DNA of 64,000 bases from an uncultured Alistipes sp. (GTDB taxonomy: Bacteria > Bacteroidota > Bacteroidia > Bacteroidales > Rikenellaceae): contig CASDSD010000025.1 in the NCBI GenBank assembly GCA_949283205.1, positions 1-64,000 of the forward strand. Reading direction: 5' to 3'. The first letter of the stretch is position 1. Every line of letters begins with the position of its first letter. Made by a program: the position numbers and the translations under genes. Below, piece by piece: positions 50,372-59,113 of this stretch. The notes below the pieces were generated by a model that worked only from the letters and a program-made list of their open reading frames with translations, had not been told where the DNA came from and made no database searches.

Positions 50372-51415
50372 CTATCTTATGCCGAGGGCCGCAAGGGGTA
50401 TGCGCGCCAGGTATATCGACGCCTTGGGCGTCTCGTGCGTCGAATAGTAGCTTGCGAGGAGCGTGTCTCCCTCGATGAGGAGTCCCGGGTAGCTGGTGTC
50501 GCCGCCCGAGGGGAGCAGCAGCGCCTCCTGGAAGCGGCCGTCGGCCGTACCCTTGTATATCGCCGTTTTGCAGGCCGAGGGTATGTAGTAGCTGCGCGAG
50601 CCGGCAATTACGGTCCCGTCGTCGAGCGCCAGGAAGTCAGGCCCGCCCACGCGGAACTCCATCTTCGTGAACTTCCACTCGGTGAATGGGGCCTCGCTCA
50701 CGCCCCAGTATCCCATCGTGTCGCCCTTGTCGCGGCGGACCATCATCGCCATGCGCCCGTCGGGGAGCATGCGCACCGTAGTCTCGTTGGGGAAGCCGTC
50801 GATGGGGAGTGTCGCGACAAGGTCGTAATGTATGCCGTCGCGTGTGCTTACGAGGTGCAGCGTGGCCCCTCCGTCGGGACGCATGGCATAGTTTACGCCG
50901 TAGCCCGTATCTCCGGCCCACATCACGCGCCACAGCCAGTCGGTGCCGCTCGAGGCCCCGGCGTCGAGGAGGGCGGGCGCCGGGTCGGTGAAGGTGGTGC
51001 CGTCATCCGAAAAGAGTACCTGCGGGATGCGGCCCACGATGGCTCGGTTGCGGTATATCGATCCCCCGGCAATGACCATGAGCCGCCCGTCGGGCGTTAT
51101 GGAGAGCTTCGGGTCGCGCAGGTCGTATCCCTCCTTGCCGATGAGGGGCAGCGCCTCCCACCGCTTGCCGTCGTCCGATACGAGGATGCGTATCTTGCCC
51201 TCGGCATTGCCCTGCTCGTCGAAGATGTGGGTTACGCCCTCGCGGAAGGAGCAGTAGTAGCGTCCCTTGAAGCGTATGAGGGAGGTGAAGGCGCAGTGCG
51301 AGCCGTTGTCCCATATCTTCTGCACGTCGTAGCTTATCCGCTGTGCGGCGGCAGGTGTCGCGGTGAGGAGCGAGATGATGGCGGCCAGGGCCGTGATAAG
51401 GATTTTTCGTGTCAT
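50372..51415 (-). CDS. secreted BNR/sialidase-fold protein
   Basis: A 347-residue exported protein (signal peptide ending TPAAAQ) with a sialidase-type propeller: Asp-box-like SDDGKRWE and SDDGTTFT, plus GRYYCSFREG and GFPNETTVRMLPDGRM. The FRIP arginine motif of true GH33 sialidases is not evident at the N-terminus, so catalytic sialidase activity is doubtful; related folds include other glycosidases and lyases. The start at 51415 begins the signal peptide. A TACATTTG box lies at 51487-51494. Confidence 0.75.
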   Translation of the reverse strand: MTRKILITALAAIISLLTATPAAAQRISYDVQKIWDNGSHCAFTSLIRFKGRYYCSFREGVTHIFDEQGNAEGKIRILVSDDGKRWEALPLIGKEGYDLRDPKLSITPDGRLMVIAGGSIYRNRAIVGRIPQVLFSDDGTTFTDPAPALLDAGASSGTDWLWRVMWAGDTGYGVNYAMRPDGGATLHLVSTRDGIHYDLVATLPIDGFPNETTVRMLPDGRMAMMVRRDKGDTMGYWGVSEAPFTEWKFTKMEFRVGGPDFLALDDGTVIAGSRSYYIPSACKTAIYKGTADGRFQEALLLPSGGDTSYPGLLIEGDTLLASYYSTHETPKASIYLARIPLAALGIR

Positions 51416-51486
51416 GCGGGTCGGTTTTGGGTTTGTTCGTACAGGTCGGAAAAAGCAAAGCACCGCCGCATGCGGGCGATGCTTTA

Positions 51487-51494
51487 CAAATGTA
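51487..51494 (-). promoter_or_regulatory. -7 box for the BNR-protein gene
   Basis: TACATTTG on the minus strand, 72 bp before the start codon. Confidence 0.55.
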
Positions 51495-51616
51495 GTGAAT
51501 TTTTGCCGTGCGGAGGCGAAAATATCGCGAAAGATCAATCTCCGCGGCCGTTTTTTCGCGGCCGGTCCTTCCCGTGCGCCGTGCGGAGGCGTGAGTCGTG
51601 CCGCGTCGTGGCGGAA

Positions 51617-52375
51617 TTACCGGCCCTCCTCGTCGAGCAGCGTGGTGTGGTGCTTGATATATTTGAGGACGAGATATACCACGAGCATGACGGCCGAGGC
51701 TATCGCAAGCAGGCCGATGCGGGGCGTGACGCCCGTGACGATGTCGCCGATCACCTCCATGAGCCAGAATACGAGCAGCAGCGCCAGCAGACCGTTCTTC
51801 TCCTTCTTGATCACCTTCTTCCAGCTGAAGGGGAGCTTGGGTGCGACGTATCCCTTCAGTCGGGGTATGAAGCAGGGGGTCTTGTCGGCCCAGTCGGTGT
51901 ACACTGTGCCGAACTTGTTTGTGAGGTACTGCTCCTCGGCATAGATTATGCGCTCGTAGTAGACCCAGAAGAGCAGCACGAACGATACGATGAACCAGAG
52001 GTTCATGGTGAGCATCGCGATGCCGAGCCACATGAGGAAGTTGCCTACATAGAGGGGGTTGCGCACGACGGAGTAGAGTCCCGTGGTATTGAGCTGGTCG
52101 GCGACCTGTTCCGAGACGTTTCGTCCCGAGGTGTTTGCGGGGGTGTATCCCACGGTAAAGGCGCGCACGGCCAGACCGAGCAGCGATACGATGAAGCAGA
52201 GAATCTCGTAACGGATCAGCTGGGGCGATGGGGCGCCGTTGACAACCAGATTGGGATAGTCGAGACGCGTGAAGATGTACTCGCACACGCCCAACACCAG
52301 AATAATCAGGGGCAGTGTGCCTCTGAATCGGAAAAGCCATACGCCCTGCTTCTCCATTTCGCTCTTCATTGCCAT
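51617..52375 (-). CDS. ICMT/PEMT-like membrane methyltransferase
   Basis: A 252-residue polytopic membrane protein of the isoprenylcysteine methyltransferase-like family. The core [20 protein letters not shown] and the later [16 protein letters not shown] match the SAM- and substrate-binding end of this family, with YAEE where many members have RxxxEE. Two further TM helices follow the core. Bacterial members methylate lipids, including lipid A phosphate in some genera; the substrate here is unknown. A TATTTTTG box lies at 52397-52404. Confidence 0.8.
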   Translation of the reverse strand: MAMKSEMEKQGVWLFRFRGTLPLIILVLGVCEYIFTRLDYPNLVVNGAPSPQLIRYEILCFIVSLLGLAVRAFTVGYTPANTSGRNVSEQVADQLNTTGLYSVVRNPLYVGNFLMWLGIAMLTMNLWFIVSFVLLFWVYYERIIYAEEQYLTNKFGTVYTDWADKTPCFIPRLKGYVAPKLPFSWKKVIKKEKNGLLALLLVFWLMEVIGDIVTGVTPRIGLLAIASAVMLVVYLVLKYIKHHTTLLDEEGR

Positions 52376-52396
52376 AGTCGATGAGTTTTGGTGGTG

Positions 52397-52404
52397 CAAA
52401 AATA
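52397..52404 (-). promoter_or_regulatory. -7 box for the methyltransferase gene
   Basis: TATTTTTG on the minus strand, 22 bp before the start codon, with GTTG about 18 bp further upstream. Confidence 0.6.
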
Positions 52405-52479
52405 GCGATTTATACGTAAAAACAACCTCTTTGCGGCTATTTTTCACCGGCATGCGACACAACGTGACAGTAGATACGA

Positions 52480-52510
52480 AAAATCCCGACAGCGTGACTG
52501 TCGGGATTTT
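52480..52510 (-). terminator. terminator after tRNA-Ser
   Basis: Perfect 13-bp stem AAAATCCCGACAG/CTGTCGGGATTTT around CGTGA, with a T-run on the minus strand. Confidence 0.9.
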
Positions 52511-52536
52511 GCAACGGCCGTATTCCACGGCCTGTG

Positions 52537-52621
52537 CGGAAAGGGAGGGATTCGAACCCCCGGAGCCTCTCAGCTCATCGGTTTTCAAGACCGGCGCATT
52601 CGACCACTCTGCCACCTTTCC
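52537..52621 (-). tRNA. tRNA-Ser (TGA)
   Basis: An 85-nt class II tRNA: acceptor GGAAAGG/CCTTTCC, anticodon loop CTTGAAA, long variable arm, T-loop TTCGAAT, discriminator G. A TACTTTTG box at 52627-52634 with TTTG 20 bp upstream is its promoter. Confidence 0.97.
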
Positions 52622-52626
52622 GGGTG

Positions 52627-52658
52627 CAAAAGTATGACAGATTTTCGATTCCACCAAA
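52627..52658 (-). promoter_or_regulatory. promoter for tRNA-Ser
   Basis: On the minus strand TTTG (52655-52658), 20 bp, TACTTTTG (52627-52634), ending 6 bp before the first base of the tRNA. Confidence 0.65.
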
Positions 52659-52794
52659 TATTTCCGTCTGTTTTTTCGAGATGCCGTCTGCGGGCCGCGA
52701 TGTTGCAAAATGTGGCGCAAATGTTTGCCGATTCAAAAAAAAAGATTAATTTTACTATACGAACCGTTTCGATAACCCTTAGTATCTCAATAGT

Positions 52795-53076
52795 ATGAAC
52801 AAATCTCAATTAATCGAAGCCGTAGCGAAAGATGTGGCATTGCCAAAGAATGAAGTAAAGAAAATCGTGGAGTCGTTGTTCAAAATATCTGTGGATAGGT
52901 TGCGCGGCGGCGACAAGGTCGTTATTTCGGGATTCGGAGTCTTTTCGGTGGCGATGTCGGCTGCACGGATCGGACGCAACCCGCGCACGGGGGCTGCCGT
53001 CAAGATCGCTCCGCGGCGGACGGTGCGTTTCCGCTCGCGCATAGATGTCGAGACGGGCGAGGAGGTCCTTGGATAG
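52795..53076 (+). CDS. HU family DNA-binding protein
   Basis: A 93-residue nucleoid protein: N-terminal helices (MNKSQLIEAVAKDVALPKNE), then the DKVVISGFGVFSV strand and the DNA-arm region ARIGRNPRTGAAVKIAPRRT with the intercalating proline. It is probably one of several HU paralogues. It stands alone; no standard -7 box was found in front of it. Confidence 0.95.
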   Translation: MNKSQLIEAVAKDVALPKNEVKKIVESLFKISVDRLRGGDKVVISGFGVFSVAMSAARIGRNPRTGAAVKIAPRRTVRFRSRIDVETGEEVLG

Positions 53077-53180
53077 GATCCCTTCCGATGCACAATCCGC
53101 AACGGGTTTGAACCCTCATGGAGGGGAGTGCGCCCGAACCATATGTCCCGCGCACTCTCTTCATGGGGCATGCCGCAGCC

Positions 53181-53714
53181 TCAATACCGGTTGCGGCCGC
53201 TCATCTGCGGCGTTGTCTTGCGCGACTTGCGACGCGTCGGCCCTTCGGGGTATCCGAGCGTTATCAGCAGCGGTATGCGTTTGCCGCGCGGTATGCCGAG
53301 CGCCTTGCGCACACGCCGTTCATTGAACCATCCCACGATACATGTCCCCAGCCCGAGGTCGGCTGCCTGCAGCGTGAAGTGGCTCACGGCTATGCCTATG
53401 TCGAGCAGCGAGAACTCCTTGTCGCGGATTACGCTGCCGATGGCGGCCGTAAGGCTCATCTTTTCGAGTACGACGGCAACGATTACGGGCGCCTGTCGTA
53501 CGAATCCGTTCATGCCCATGCTGGCCGCGGAGTCGGCTATCTCGGCGCGCAGCGCCGCATCGTCCACGACGATAAACCGCCACGGCTGCGAGTTGCAGGC
53601 CGAGGGGGCCAGACGCGCCGCCTCGATGCAGAGGTCGATCTTGTCGGCCTCGACCGCCTGCGGCGTGTACCGGCGGTCGCTCTGCCGTACCTTTACGAGT
53701 TGCGAGAAATCCAT
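53181..53714 (-). CDS. nitroreductase family protein
   Basis: A 177-residue FMN-dependent nitroreductase-like oxidoreductase. The FMN-binding opening VRQSDRRYTPQAVE, ARLAPSACNSQPWRFIVV and the C-terminal LGYP-EGPTRRKSRK are typical of the short members found in Bacteroidales. The substrate is unknown; quinones, nitro compounds or flavins are possible. It converges with the HU gene. Confidence 0.9.
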   Translation of the reverse strand: MDFSQLVKVRQSDRRYTPQAVEADKIDLCIEAARLAPSACNSQPWRFIVVDDAALRAEIADSAASMGMNGFVRQAPVIVAVVLEKMSLTAAIGSVIRDKEFSLLDIGIAVSHFTLQAADLGLGTCIVGWFNERRVRKALGIPRGKRIPLLITLGYPEGPTRRKSRKTTPQMSGRNRY

Positions 53715-54411
53715 GTCTTTATACTTGTTTCCGTGATATCATATTCAATATGTATATATATTCTGCGGGAGCCTGTGCGGGGCGCATGTGCATTGTCGGG
53801 TGCGGCGTGTCGCCCCTTTGTCGTATTTGTTTGCGTGTCGCACCCGTTTGCGCCTCGCATCTGCTCTCGGCTCTCGGCTCTCGCCGCCCTTGACCGCATC
53901 CCTCCTTTCCCGGGAGCCTTCTCTTTCCCGCCGTCCTTGGCAGTTCGCCTTAACGGCCCCGGCCGCTCTTCGCGGATGCCTCTTTTGCAAATATAGTCAT
54001 TGCGGGGTAAATATCCTCCCTCGCGAGGCAACTGTTGCGCATTGCGGTGCCGGAGCGCCGGATATGATGCCGCTCCCTTGCCGCAAAAAGAGGTGTCGGG
54101 CCTTTGCCGCCGCAGGAGGCCATGCGCAAAAATTGCACTGAATATGCCGTCCGGAGAGGTGCTGCCGCCGATAAATCGTTGCCGCCGGCGGCATGGCGAA
54201 TATGCAATTTGCATGAGCCGCTGCCGGATGATTACGGATTGTAAGTATATGTATGGCGATATTTATGCGCATGGTTTTATGCGAAAATGGGGTATATTTG
54301 CATATGTATGCGGAAAAATGCGATTTTTATCTGCAAAGTGTGTGCGTTAATAATAAATTTTATTAACTTTGCGGTAGTTCTCACTAATACATAACTCAAT
54401 TGTCTACGAAT
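53715..54411. other. 697-bp gene-free region with promoters
   Basis: No credible gene is seen. It contains a minus-strand TATATTTG (53988-53995), which could start transcription toward the nitroreductase with a leader of about 270 nt. Two plus-strand boxes face gdhA: TATATTTG (54293-54300) and TAACTTTG (54364-54371). A short CTCTCGG tandem repeat (three units, about 53874-53893) lies in between. The arginine-rich open frames here look like noise. Confidence 0.55.
54364..54371 (+). promoter_or_regulatory. -7 box for gdhA
   Basis: TAACTTTG, 41 bp before the gdhA ATG. A second box, TATATTTG, lies at 54293-54300. Confidence 0.6.
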
Positions 54412-55767
54412 ATGAACATGTCAGTAAAAGAGTACGTCGATCGTTTCATGGCCGACGTCGTGGCCAAGAATCCGGGTGAGGTAGAATTCCATCAGGCCGT
54501 ACACGAGGTGGTAGAGAGCGTCGCTCCCTACGTGTTGGAGAATCCCCAGTTGATAAAGATGAAGATACTCGAGCGTATTGTCGAGCCCGAGCGTGTGGTT
54601 ATGTTCCGCGTGCCGTGGGTAAACGATGCGGGTGAGATCATGATAAACAAGGGCTACCGCGTGCAGATGAACAGCGCCATCGGTCCCTACAAGGGCGGTA
54701 TCCGCTTCCACGCGAGCGTGAACCTGAGCATCCTTAAGTTCCTGGCCTTCGAGCAGACCTTCAAGAACGCTCTGACCACGCTGCCCATGGGCGGCGGCAA
54801 GGGCGGTTCGGACTTCAACCCCAAGGGCAAGTCGGACATGGAGATCATGCGTTTCTGCCAGAGCTTCATGACCGAGCTGCAGCGCCACATAGGTCAGGAT
54901 ACCGACGTGCCTGCGGGCGATATCGGTGTCGGCGGCCGCGAGGTGGGCTACATGTTCGGACAGTACAAGCGTCTGCGCAACGAGTTCACCGGCACGCTTA
55001 CCGGTAAGGGACTTACCTTCGGCGGATCGCTGATCCGTCCCGAGGCTACGGGCTACGGCGCCTGCTACTTCGGCGAGGCGATGCTGGCTACGCGCGGCGA
55101 CTCGTACAAGGGCAAGGATGTGGTTATCTCGGGCTCGGGCAACGTTGCCCAGTATGCCGCCGAGAAGGCCATCGCGCTGGGTGCGCGTGTGCTGACCATG
55201 TCGGACTCGAACGGCTACGTATACGATCCCGACGGTATCGACAGCGAGAAGCTGCAGTACGTGTTCGAGTTGAAGAACATGCTGCGCGGCCGTATCCGCG
55301 AGTATGCGGTGAAGTATCCTACGGCGCAGTACTTCGAGGGCGAGCGTCCGTGGGGCGTGAAGTGCGACATCGCCATGCCGTGCGCCACGCAGAACGAGCT
55401 CAACGGCGAGGATGCCGCCAAGCTGGTAGCCAATGGCTGCAAGTGCGTTGTCGAGGGTGCGAACATGCCCTCTACGCCCGAGGCCATCGCCATCTTCCAG
55501 AAGGCAAAGCTGCTCTACTCTCCGGGCAAGGCTTCCAACGCCGGCGGTGTTGCCACGTCGGGTCTCGAGATGACGCAGAACTCTATGCGTCTGAAGTGGA
55601 GCGCCGAGGAGGTGGATGCCAAGCTGCACGACATCATGAGCAAGATCCACGCCGTCTGCGTCGAGTACGGTACCGAGCCCGACGGCTATATCAACTACGT
55701 GAAGGGCGCCAACATTGCAGGTTTCATGACCGTGGCGGACGCCATGCTCGCACAGGGAATCGTTTAG
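54412..55767 (+). CDS. gdhA: glutamate dehydrogenase (hexameric class I)
   Basis: A 451-residue enzyme interconverting glutamate and 2-oxoglutarate plus ammonia, a main route of ammonia assimilation in gut Bacteroidales. The substrate-binding core GPYKGGIRFH and the catalytic-lysine region LPMGGGKGGSDF are intact; the Rossmann signature is GSGNVAQYAAEKA. NAD versus NADP use is not decided from sequence. Two nearby ATGs (54412 and 54418) are possible starts. It is monocistronic, with its own promoter and terminator. Confidence 0.97.
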   Translation: MNMSVKEYVDRFMADVVAKNPGEVEFHQAVHEVVESVAPYVLENPQLIKMKILERIVEPERVVMFRVPWVNDAGEIMINKGYRVQMNSAIGPYKGGIRFHASVNLSILKFLAFEQTFKNALTTLPMGGGKGGSDFNPKGKSDMEIMRFCQSFMTELQRHIGQDTDVPAGDIGVGGREVGYMFGQYKRLRNEFTGTLTGKGLTFGGSLIRPEATGYGACYFGEAMLATRGDSYKGKDVVISGSGNVAQYAAEKAIALGARVLTMSDSNGYVYDPDGIDSEKLQYVFELKNMLRGRIREYAVKYPTAQYFEGERPWGVKCDIAMPCATQNELNGEDAAKLVANGCKCVVEGANMPSTPEAIAIFQKAKLLYSPGKASNAGGVATSGLEMTQNSMRLKWSAEEVDAKLHDIMSKIHAVCVEYGTEPDGYINYVKGANIAGFMTVADAMLAQGIV

Positions 55768-55792
55768 TCCGTATTATAAGTATTCGTCAGTG

Positions 55793-55826
55793 CCGTGCGT
55801 GCCCTTGTGGCGCGCACGGTCTTTTT
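55793..55826 (+). terminator. terminator after gdhA
   Basis: CCGTGCGTGCC, a CTTGT loop and GGCGCGCACGG with one T-G pair, then TCTTTTT. Confidence 0.9.
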
Positions 55827-55914
55827 ATGGTGTGCGGTGGGGGGCGGTCGTTGCCGATGAAAAAAGCCGGAACAGGGCTGTATTCCGGCATTCGGGCGTC
55901 TGTTGCGCGTTCGG

Positions 55915-56742
55915 TTACTTCTCCCCGGCCTTGACCACCGCCGAGAGTGGCATGCGCCCCTTCTTGAAGGTTACGAGAATGACGCCGCCCGAGGTGTCGC
56001 CGTAGGCATCTAACAGGCTGGCCGACTTGTCCTTGAATACTACCACCGAGGCGATGTCGTCGGGTTTGACCTTGTTCAGATCGGGGATGAGGTATATGGT
56101 TTCATTGCCATCCGCGCGGCCGAGAATGAGGGGTTTGCCTGTCGTCGGCTGCGGGGATGGTGAGTCCCTGAGGCTGAACTCATCTGTCGCGTCGGCCTTG
56201 CGGGCGCCGATGGCTCTTGTTACCTTCAGCCACTCTGTCGAGTCCTTGCGCTCATTGCCCGAAAGGGCGTCGCGCAGGGATATGGGCATGCCGTTGTATG
56301 TCGGGTGCATGGTTATCATGACGGCGCCATGCCCGCCGCGCGTGCCGTATGTCTTCGTAGCCTTGTCGGGCTGCATCGCTGTCACCGTACGGACGTATTC
56401 CTGCCGCACCTGCGGCAGGCTGTCGATCTCGAGGCCGTTGACCATAATCAGCGGCGCGCCGTCGCCGCGTGTGCCGTCGATGGTGGTGATCTGCATAAGC
56501 TGCGTTTTACCCATCATATATACCGAGAACTCCTTTATCTGCCCGGCGTTGAGGGCCTGCATGGCTGCCGGGGTCGATACGCGGCCGTCGATGATGACTA
56601 TTGCGCTGTCCCGCCCCGTGGCGGAGATTGCGGATGGTGTGCCGGCAAGGCCTTCGGGCACTCCCTGCGCCGTGGCTGCTGTCGCGGAGGCAATTACAAT
56701 GGCCGTTATCGTGGCGGCGATGGCGTATATTCTCTGTTTCAT
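55915..56742 (-). CDS. secreted protein with two TonB-plug-like modules
   Basis: A 275-residue exported protein (signal peptide ending ATAQG). Two tandem segments each resemble the plug of TonB-dependent receptors: PLIMVNGLEIDSL to TYGTRGGHGAVMITM (about residues 95-155), and LILGRADGNE through IASVVVFKDKSASLLDAYGD to SGGVILVTFKKG (about 210-265). The barrel of a receptor is absent, so it is not a transporter by itself. It may be a periplasmic binding or signalling protein. A TATATTTG box lies at 56767-56774, back to back with the histidine kinase gene. Confidence 0.65.
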   Translation of the reverse strand: MKQRIYAIAATITAIVIASATAATAQGVPEGLAGTPSAISATGRDSAIVIIDGRVSTPAAMQALNAGQIKEFSVYMMGKTQLMQITTIDGTRGDGAPLIMVNGLEIDSLPQVRQEYVRTVTAMQPDKATKTYGTRGGHGAVMITMHPTYNGMPISLRDALSGNERKDSTEWLKVTRAIGARKADATDEFSLRDSPSPQPTTGKPLILGRADGNETIYLIPDLNKVKPDDIASVVVFKDKSASLLDAYGDTSGGVILVTFKKGRMPLSAVVKAGEK

Positions 56743-56766
56743 GGCAATGGGGTTTTTGTCCCGATG

Positions 56767-56774
56767 CAAATATA
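56767..56774 (-). promoter_or_regulatory. -7 box for the plug-like protein gene
   Basis: TATATTTG on the minus strand, 25 bp before the start codon. Confidence 0.6.
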
Positions 56775-56860
56775 TGAAACGCCGTGCGATTTGGGGCCGA
56801 TGGCGGGGCTTTGAAATGTTAAGAAGTGTTAACAGCCGAAAAGTTTGCCGCCGAAATGAT

Positions 56861-56868
56861 TACCTTTG
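56861..56868 (+). promoter_or_regulatory. -7 box for the two-component operon
   Basis: TACCTTTG, 20 bp before the histidine kinase start. Confidence 0.6.
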
Positions 56869-56887
56869 CCGCAGAGAGACGTCCGAT

Positions 56888-58117
56888 ATGAAGGGTAGGG
56901 AGATGACACGGAGCCGGTTCCGCAACGTATCGCTTGCGGCGGTGGCGTCGCTGACGCTGCTGGCGGCGGTGCAGTGCGTGGGGGCGTGGCGCATATACCG
57001 CGACGCCGTGGATGCCTTCCGCAACCGCGTGGAGTCGGCCGCATACAAGAGCGTCTACGAGGCCATCCGCACCGACCCCTTCGGGGAGGCGCCGTCGGGC
57101 GGCACGGAGGTCGACCTCGACGGCTTCGGACTCTACTTCACGGCCAACATGCTCGAAACGGGGACGCTGCAGCCCTATTGCGCCGAAGTGATAGACCGCG
57201 CCGACGGCGGCCGTGTCGTGATGCGGCGCGGCGACGCGGCCGCGATAGCGCACCCTACGGTCTCGGAGATCGACATCGACGACGGGGGCCGTCTGGCGCT
57301 GCGGGTGACGGTGTCGGTCCCCGTGCGGGAACTGTGGGGCGGCATGTGGGGCGTGGTGGTGCCGTCGGCGGTGATCGTGGTGCTGATGTGCGCGGTCTTC
57401 GTGCTGTTGCTGCGGACGATGTTCCGACAGAAGAGCCTCGAGGCGATGCGGCGCGACCTGACACATAACATAACCCACGAACTGAAGACCCCGATCGCCG
57501 TGGCATCTGCCGCCAACGACGCCATGCGTAATTTCTCGGCGGACGCCGACCCCGTGCGGCGAGCGCGTTATCTCGACATCGTGGCGGCGCAGCTCTCGCA
57601 GCTCTCGTCGATGGTGGAGCATATCCTCGCCGTCTCGGTGGCCGGGGAGGAGGATATGCGGCTGCGGCGCGAGCGGTTTGCCCTGCGCCCCCTCGTCGAG
57701 CAGGCGGCGGCGAAATTCTCGGCCGTGGGCAAGCCCGTCGGAATGTCGTTCGACGTGGCGGATGATCTGTATGTTTGCGGCGACCGTTTCCACCTGTCGA
57801 ATGTCGTCTCGACAGTATTGGACAATGCCGTGAAGTATTCGGGCGAGAGCGTGCGGGTGTCGGTGTCGGCGCGCAGGGTCAAGGGCGGCGTCGAGATCGA
57901 CATCGGGGACAACGGCATCGGCATCGAGCCGAAGGCGCTGGAACACATATTCGAGAAATTCTACCGTGTCCCGACGGGAGACGTGCAGCGCGTGCGCGGC
58001 TACGGACTCGGGCTCTACTATGCCTGCCGCGTGGTGGAGCGGCTCGGGGGGCGTATCACGGCGCGCAGCCGTGTCGGGGCGGGTACGGTAATAACGATTC
58101 TGCTGCCGGATGAGTGA
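56888..58117 (+). CDS. sensor histidine kinase
   Basis: A 409-residue membrane kinase. Two TM helices (about 14-32 and 150-172) flank a periplasmic sensor of about 115 residues. The HisKA box is LTHNITHELKTPIAVA (phospho-His in HELKTP); the ATPase domain has NVVSTVLDNAVKYS, DNGIGIE, FEKFYR and GYGLGLYYA. The start at 56888 is chosen over 56903, both in frame. It overlaps the response regulator by 8 bp. The signal is unknown; the efflux operon downstream is a plausible target (inference). Confidence 0.93.
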   Translation: MKGREMTRSRFRNVSLAAVASLTLLAAVQCVGAWRIYRDAVDAFRNRVESAAYKSVYEAIRTDPFGEAPSGGTEVDLDGFGLYFTANMLETGTLQPYCAEVIDRADGGRVVMRRGDAAAIAHPTVSEIDIDDGGRLALRVTVSVPVRELWGGMWGVVVPSAVIVVLMCAVFVLLLRTMFRQKSLEAMRRDLTHNITHELKTPIAVASAANDAMRNFSADADPVRRARYLDIVAAQLSQLSSMVEHILAVSVAGEEDMRLRRERFALRPLVEQAAAKFSAVGKPVGMSFDVADDLYVCGDRFHLSNVVSTVLDNAVKYSGESVRVSVSARRVKGGVEIDIGDNGIGIEPKALEHIFEKFYRVPTGDVQRVRGYGLGLYYACRVVERLGGRITARSRVGAGTVITILLPDE

Positions 58118-58802
58118 TCGGGGAGGAGACATATCGGTCCTGCTGGTCGAGGATGAGCACATGTTGGCCGAGATTCTGGCCGACACGCTCGGCGACCGCG
58201 GCTTTGTCGTGGATGTGGCTTATGACGGACGCGAGGCGCTGGAGGCCATGCGCCACGGGCATTACGACGTTATGGTGACCGATGTCATGATGCCGTGCAT
58301 GGACGGCTATTCGCTGGTGAAGCGGCTGCGCGAGGAGGGGTGCGGGGTTCCCGTATTGTTCCTTACGGCGCGCTCGGCCACGGAGGATGTGGTGCGCGGG
58401 TTCGAGACCGGAGGCAACGATTTCCTGCGCAAGCCCTTCGCGTTGGAGGAGCTGATCGTGCGCGTCAAGGCGCTGGCGGGGCGCAGCGGCGGCGGAGAGG
58501 TGGCGGAGAGCCGTTTCGAGGTGGGGCGGTACACGTTCGATGCCGAGCGGCGCACGCTCTCGATAGAGGGAAGGGAGACGGTGCTGTCGGGCCGCGAAGC
58601 CGAGGTGCTGGCATATCTTTGTCGCCGGCGCGGCGAGACGGTGTCGGCGGCGGCGCTGCTGCGCGAGGTGTGGGGCGACGACTCGTTTTTCAATCTGCGC
58701 AGCCTCAATGTCTTCGTGTCGCGCCTGCGCCGCCGTCTGGCCGATGATCCGTCGGTCGAGATCGTGAGCCTGCGCGGCGTGGGGTATAAGTTGAGGTGGT
58801 GA
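58110..58802 (+). CDS. OmpR-family response regulator
   Basis: A 230-residue regulator: receiver domain with phospho-acceptor Asp58 (VTDVMMP) and conserved Lys (LRKPF), then a winged-helix DNA-binding domain ending SLRGVGYKLRW. It is translationally coupled to the kinase. It probably binds direct repeats upstream of target genes; the adaptor promoter at 59040 is a candidate, but no site is recognised. Confidence 0.95.
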   Translation: MSDRGGDISVLLVEDEHMLAEILADTLGDRGFVVDVAYDGREALEAMRHGHYDVMVTDVMMPCMDGYSLVKRLREEGCGVPVLFLTARSATEDVVRGFETGGNDFLRKPFALEELIVRVKALAGRSGGGEVAESRFEVGRYTFDAERRTLSIEGRETVLSGREAEVLAYLCRRRGETVSAAALLREVWGDDSFFNLRSLNVFVSRLRRRLADDPSVEIVSLRGVGYKLRW

Positions 58803-59113
58803 TGCGGGATGGCTCGGAGACCCCGTCCGAATGGAGCATTCGGCATGTACGGGGTGTCCCGTCTGCATGCGGCGTCCGGTCCGGACGAGTATTCCGGCCG
58901 GCGGAACAATCCCGGTCCGGGCGGATGCCGGCGGCCGCGATATCGGTGCAAGGAGGGCGATTTCGGCTCCGAAGGCCTCCGAAGGAGGCGTCAAATGCAA
59001 AATAATACAGGATTAACATTCTGTTTTGTGGAAAAATTGTACTTTTGCGCCCAATAATAGACTGACGTATTACGTTGTCATACGTAAACGTTTCGGTGCA
59101 TAATTGATCAAAC
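58803..59113 (+). other. 311-bp gap before the efflux operon
   Basis: No gene is seen. A stem CCGAATG/CATTCGG nested in ACCCCGT/ACGGGGT lies at about 58820-58855 without a T-run; it may end the two-component transcript. The -7 box of the efflux operon is at 59040. Short frames over the first 200 bp show no family resemblance. Confidence 0.5.
59040..59047 (+). promoter_or_regulatory. -7 box for the RND efflux operon
   Basis: TACTTTTG, 66 bp before the adaptor start. No TTTG at the -33 distance, which would fit an activator-dependent promoter (inference). Confidence 0.55.

Noticed and set aside
53693-54214. Minus-strand frame of 173 codons upstream of the nitroreductase
   Set aside because: Arg/Pro/Cys-rich random-looking sequence crossing promoter boxes, no motif, and overlap with the start of the nitroreductase gene.
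58796-59057. Short overlapping plus-strand frames between the response regulator and the efflux adaptor
   Set aside because: All three frames are open by chance in GC-rich DNA; none shows conserved features or a start signal.
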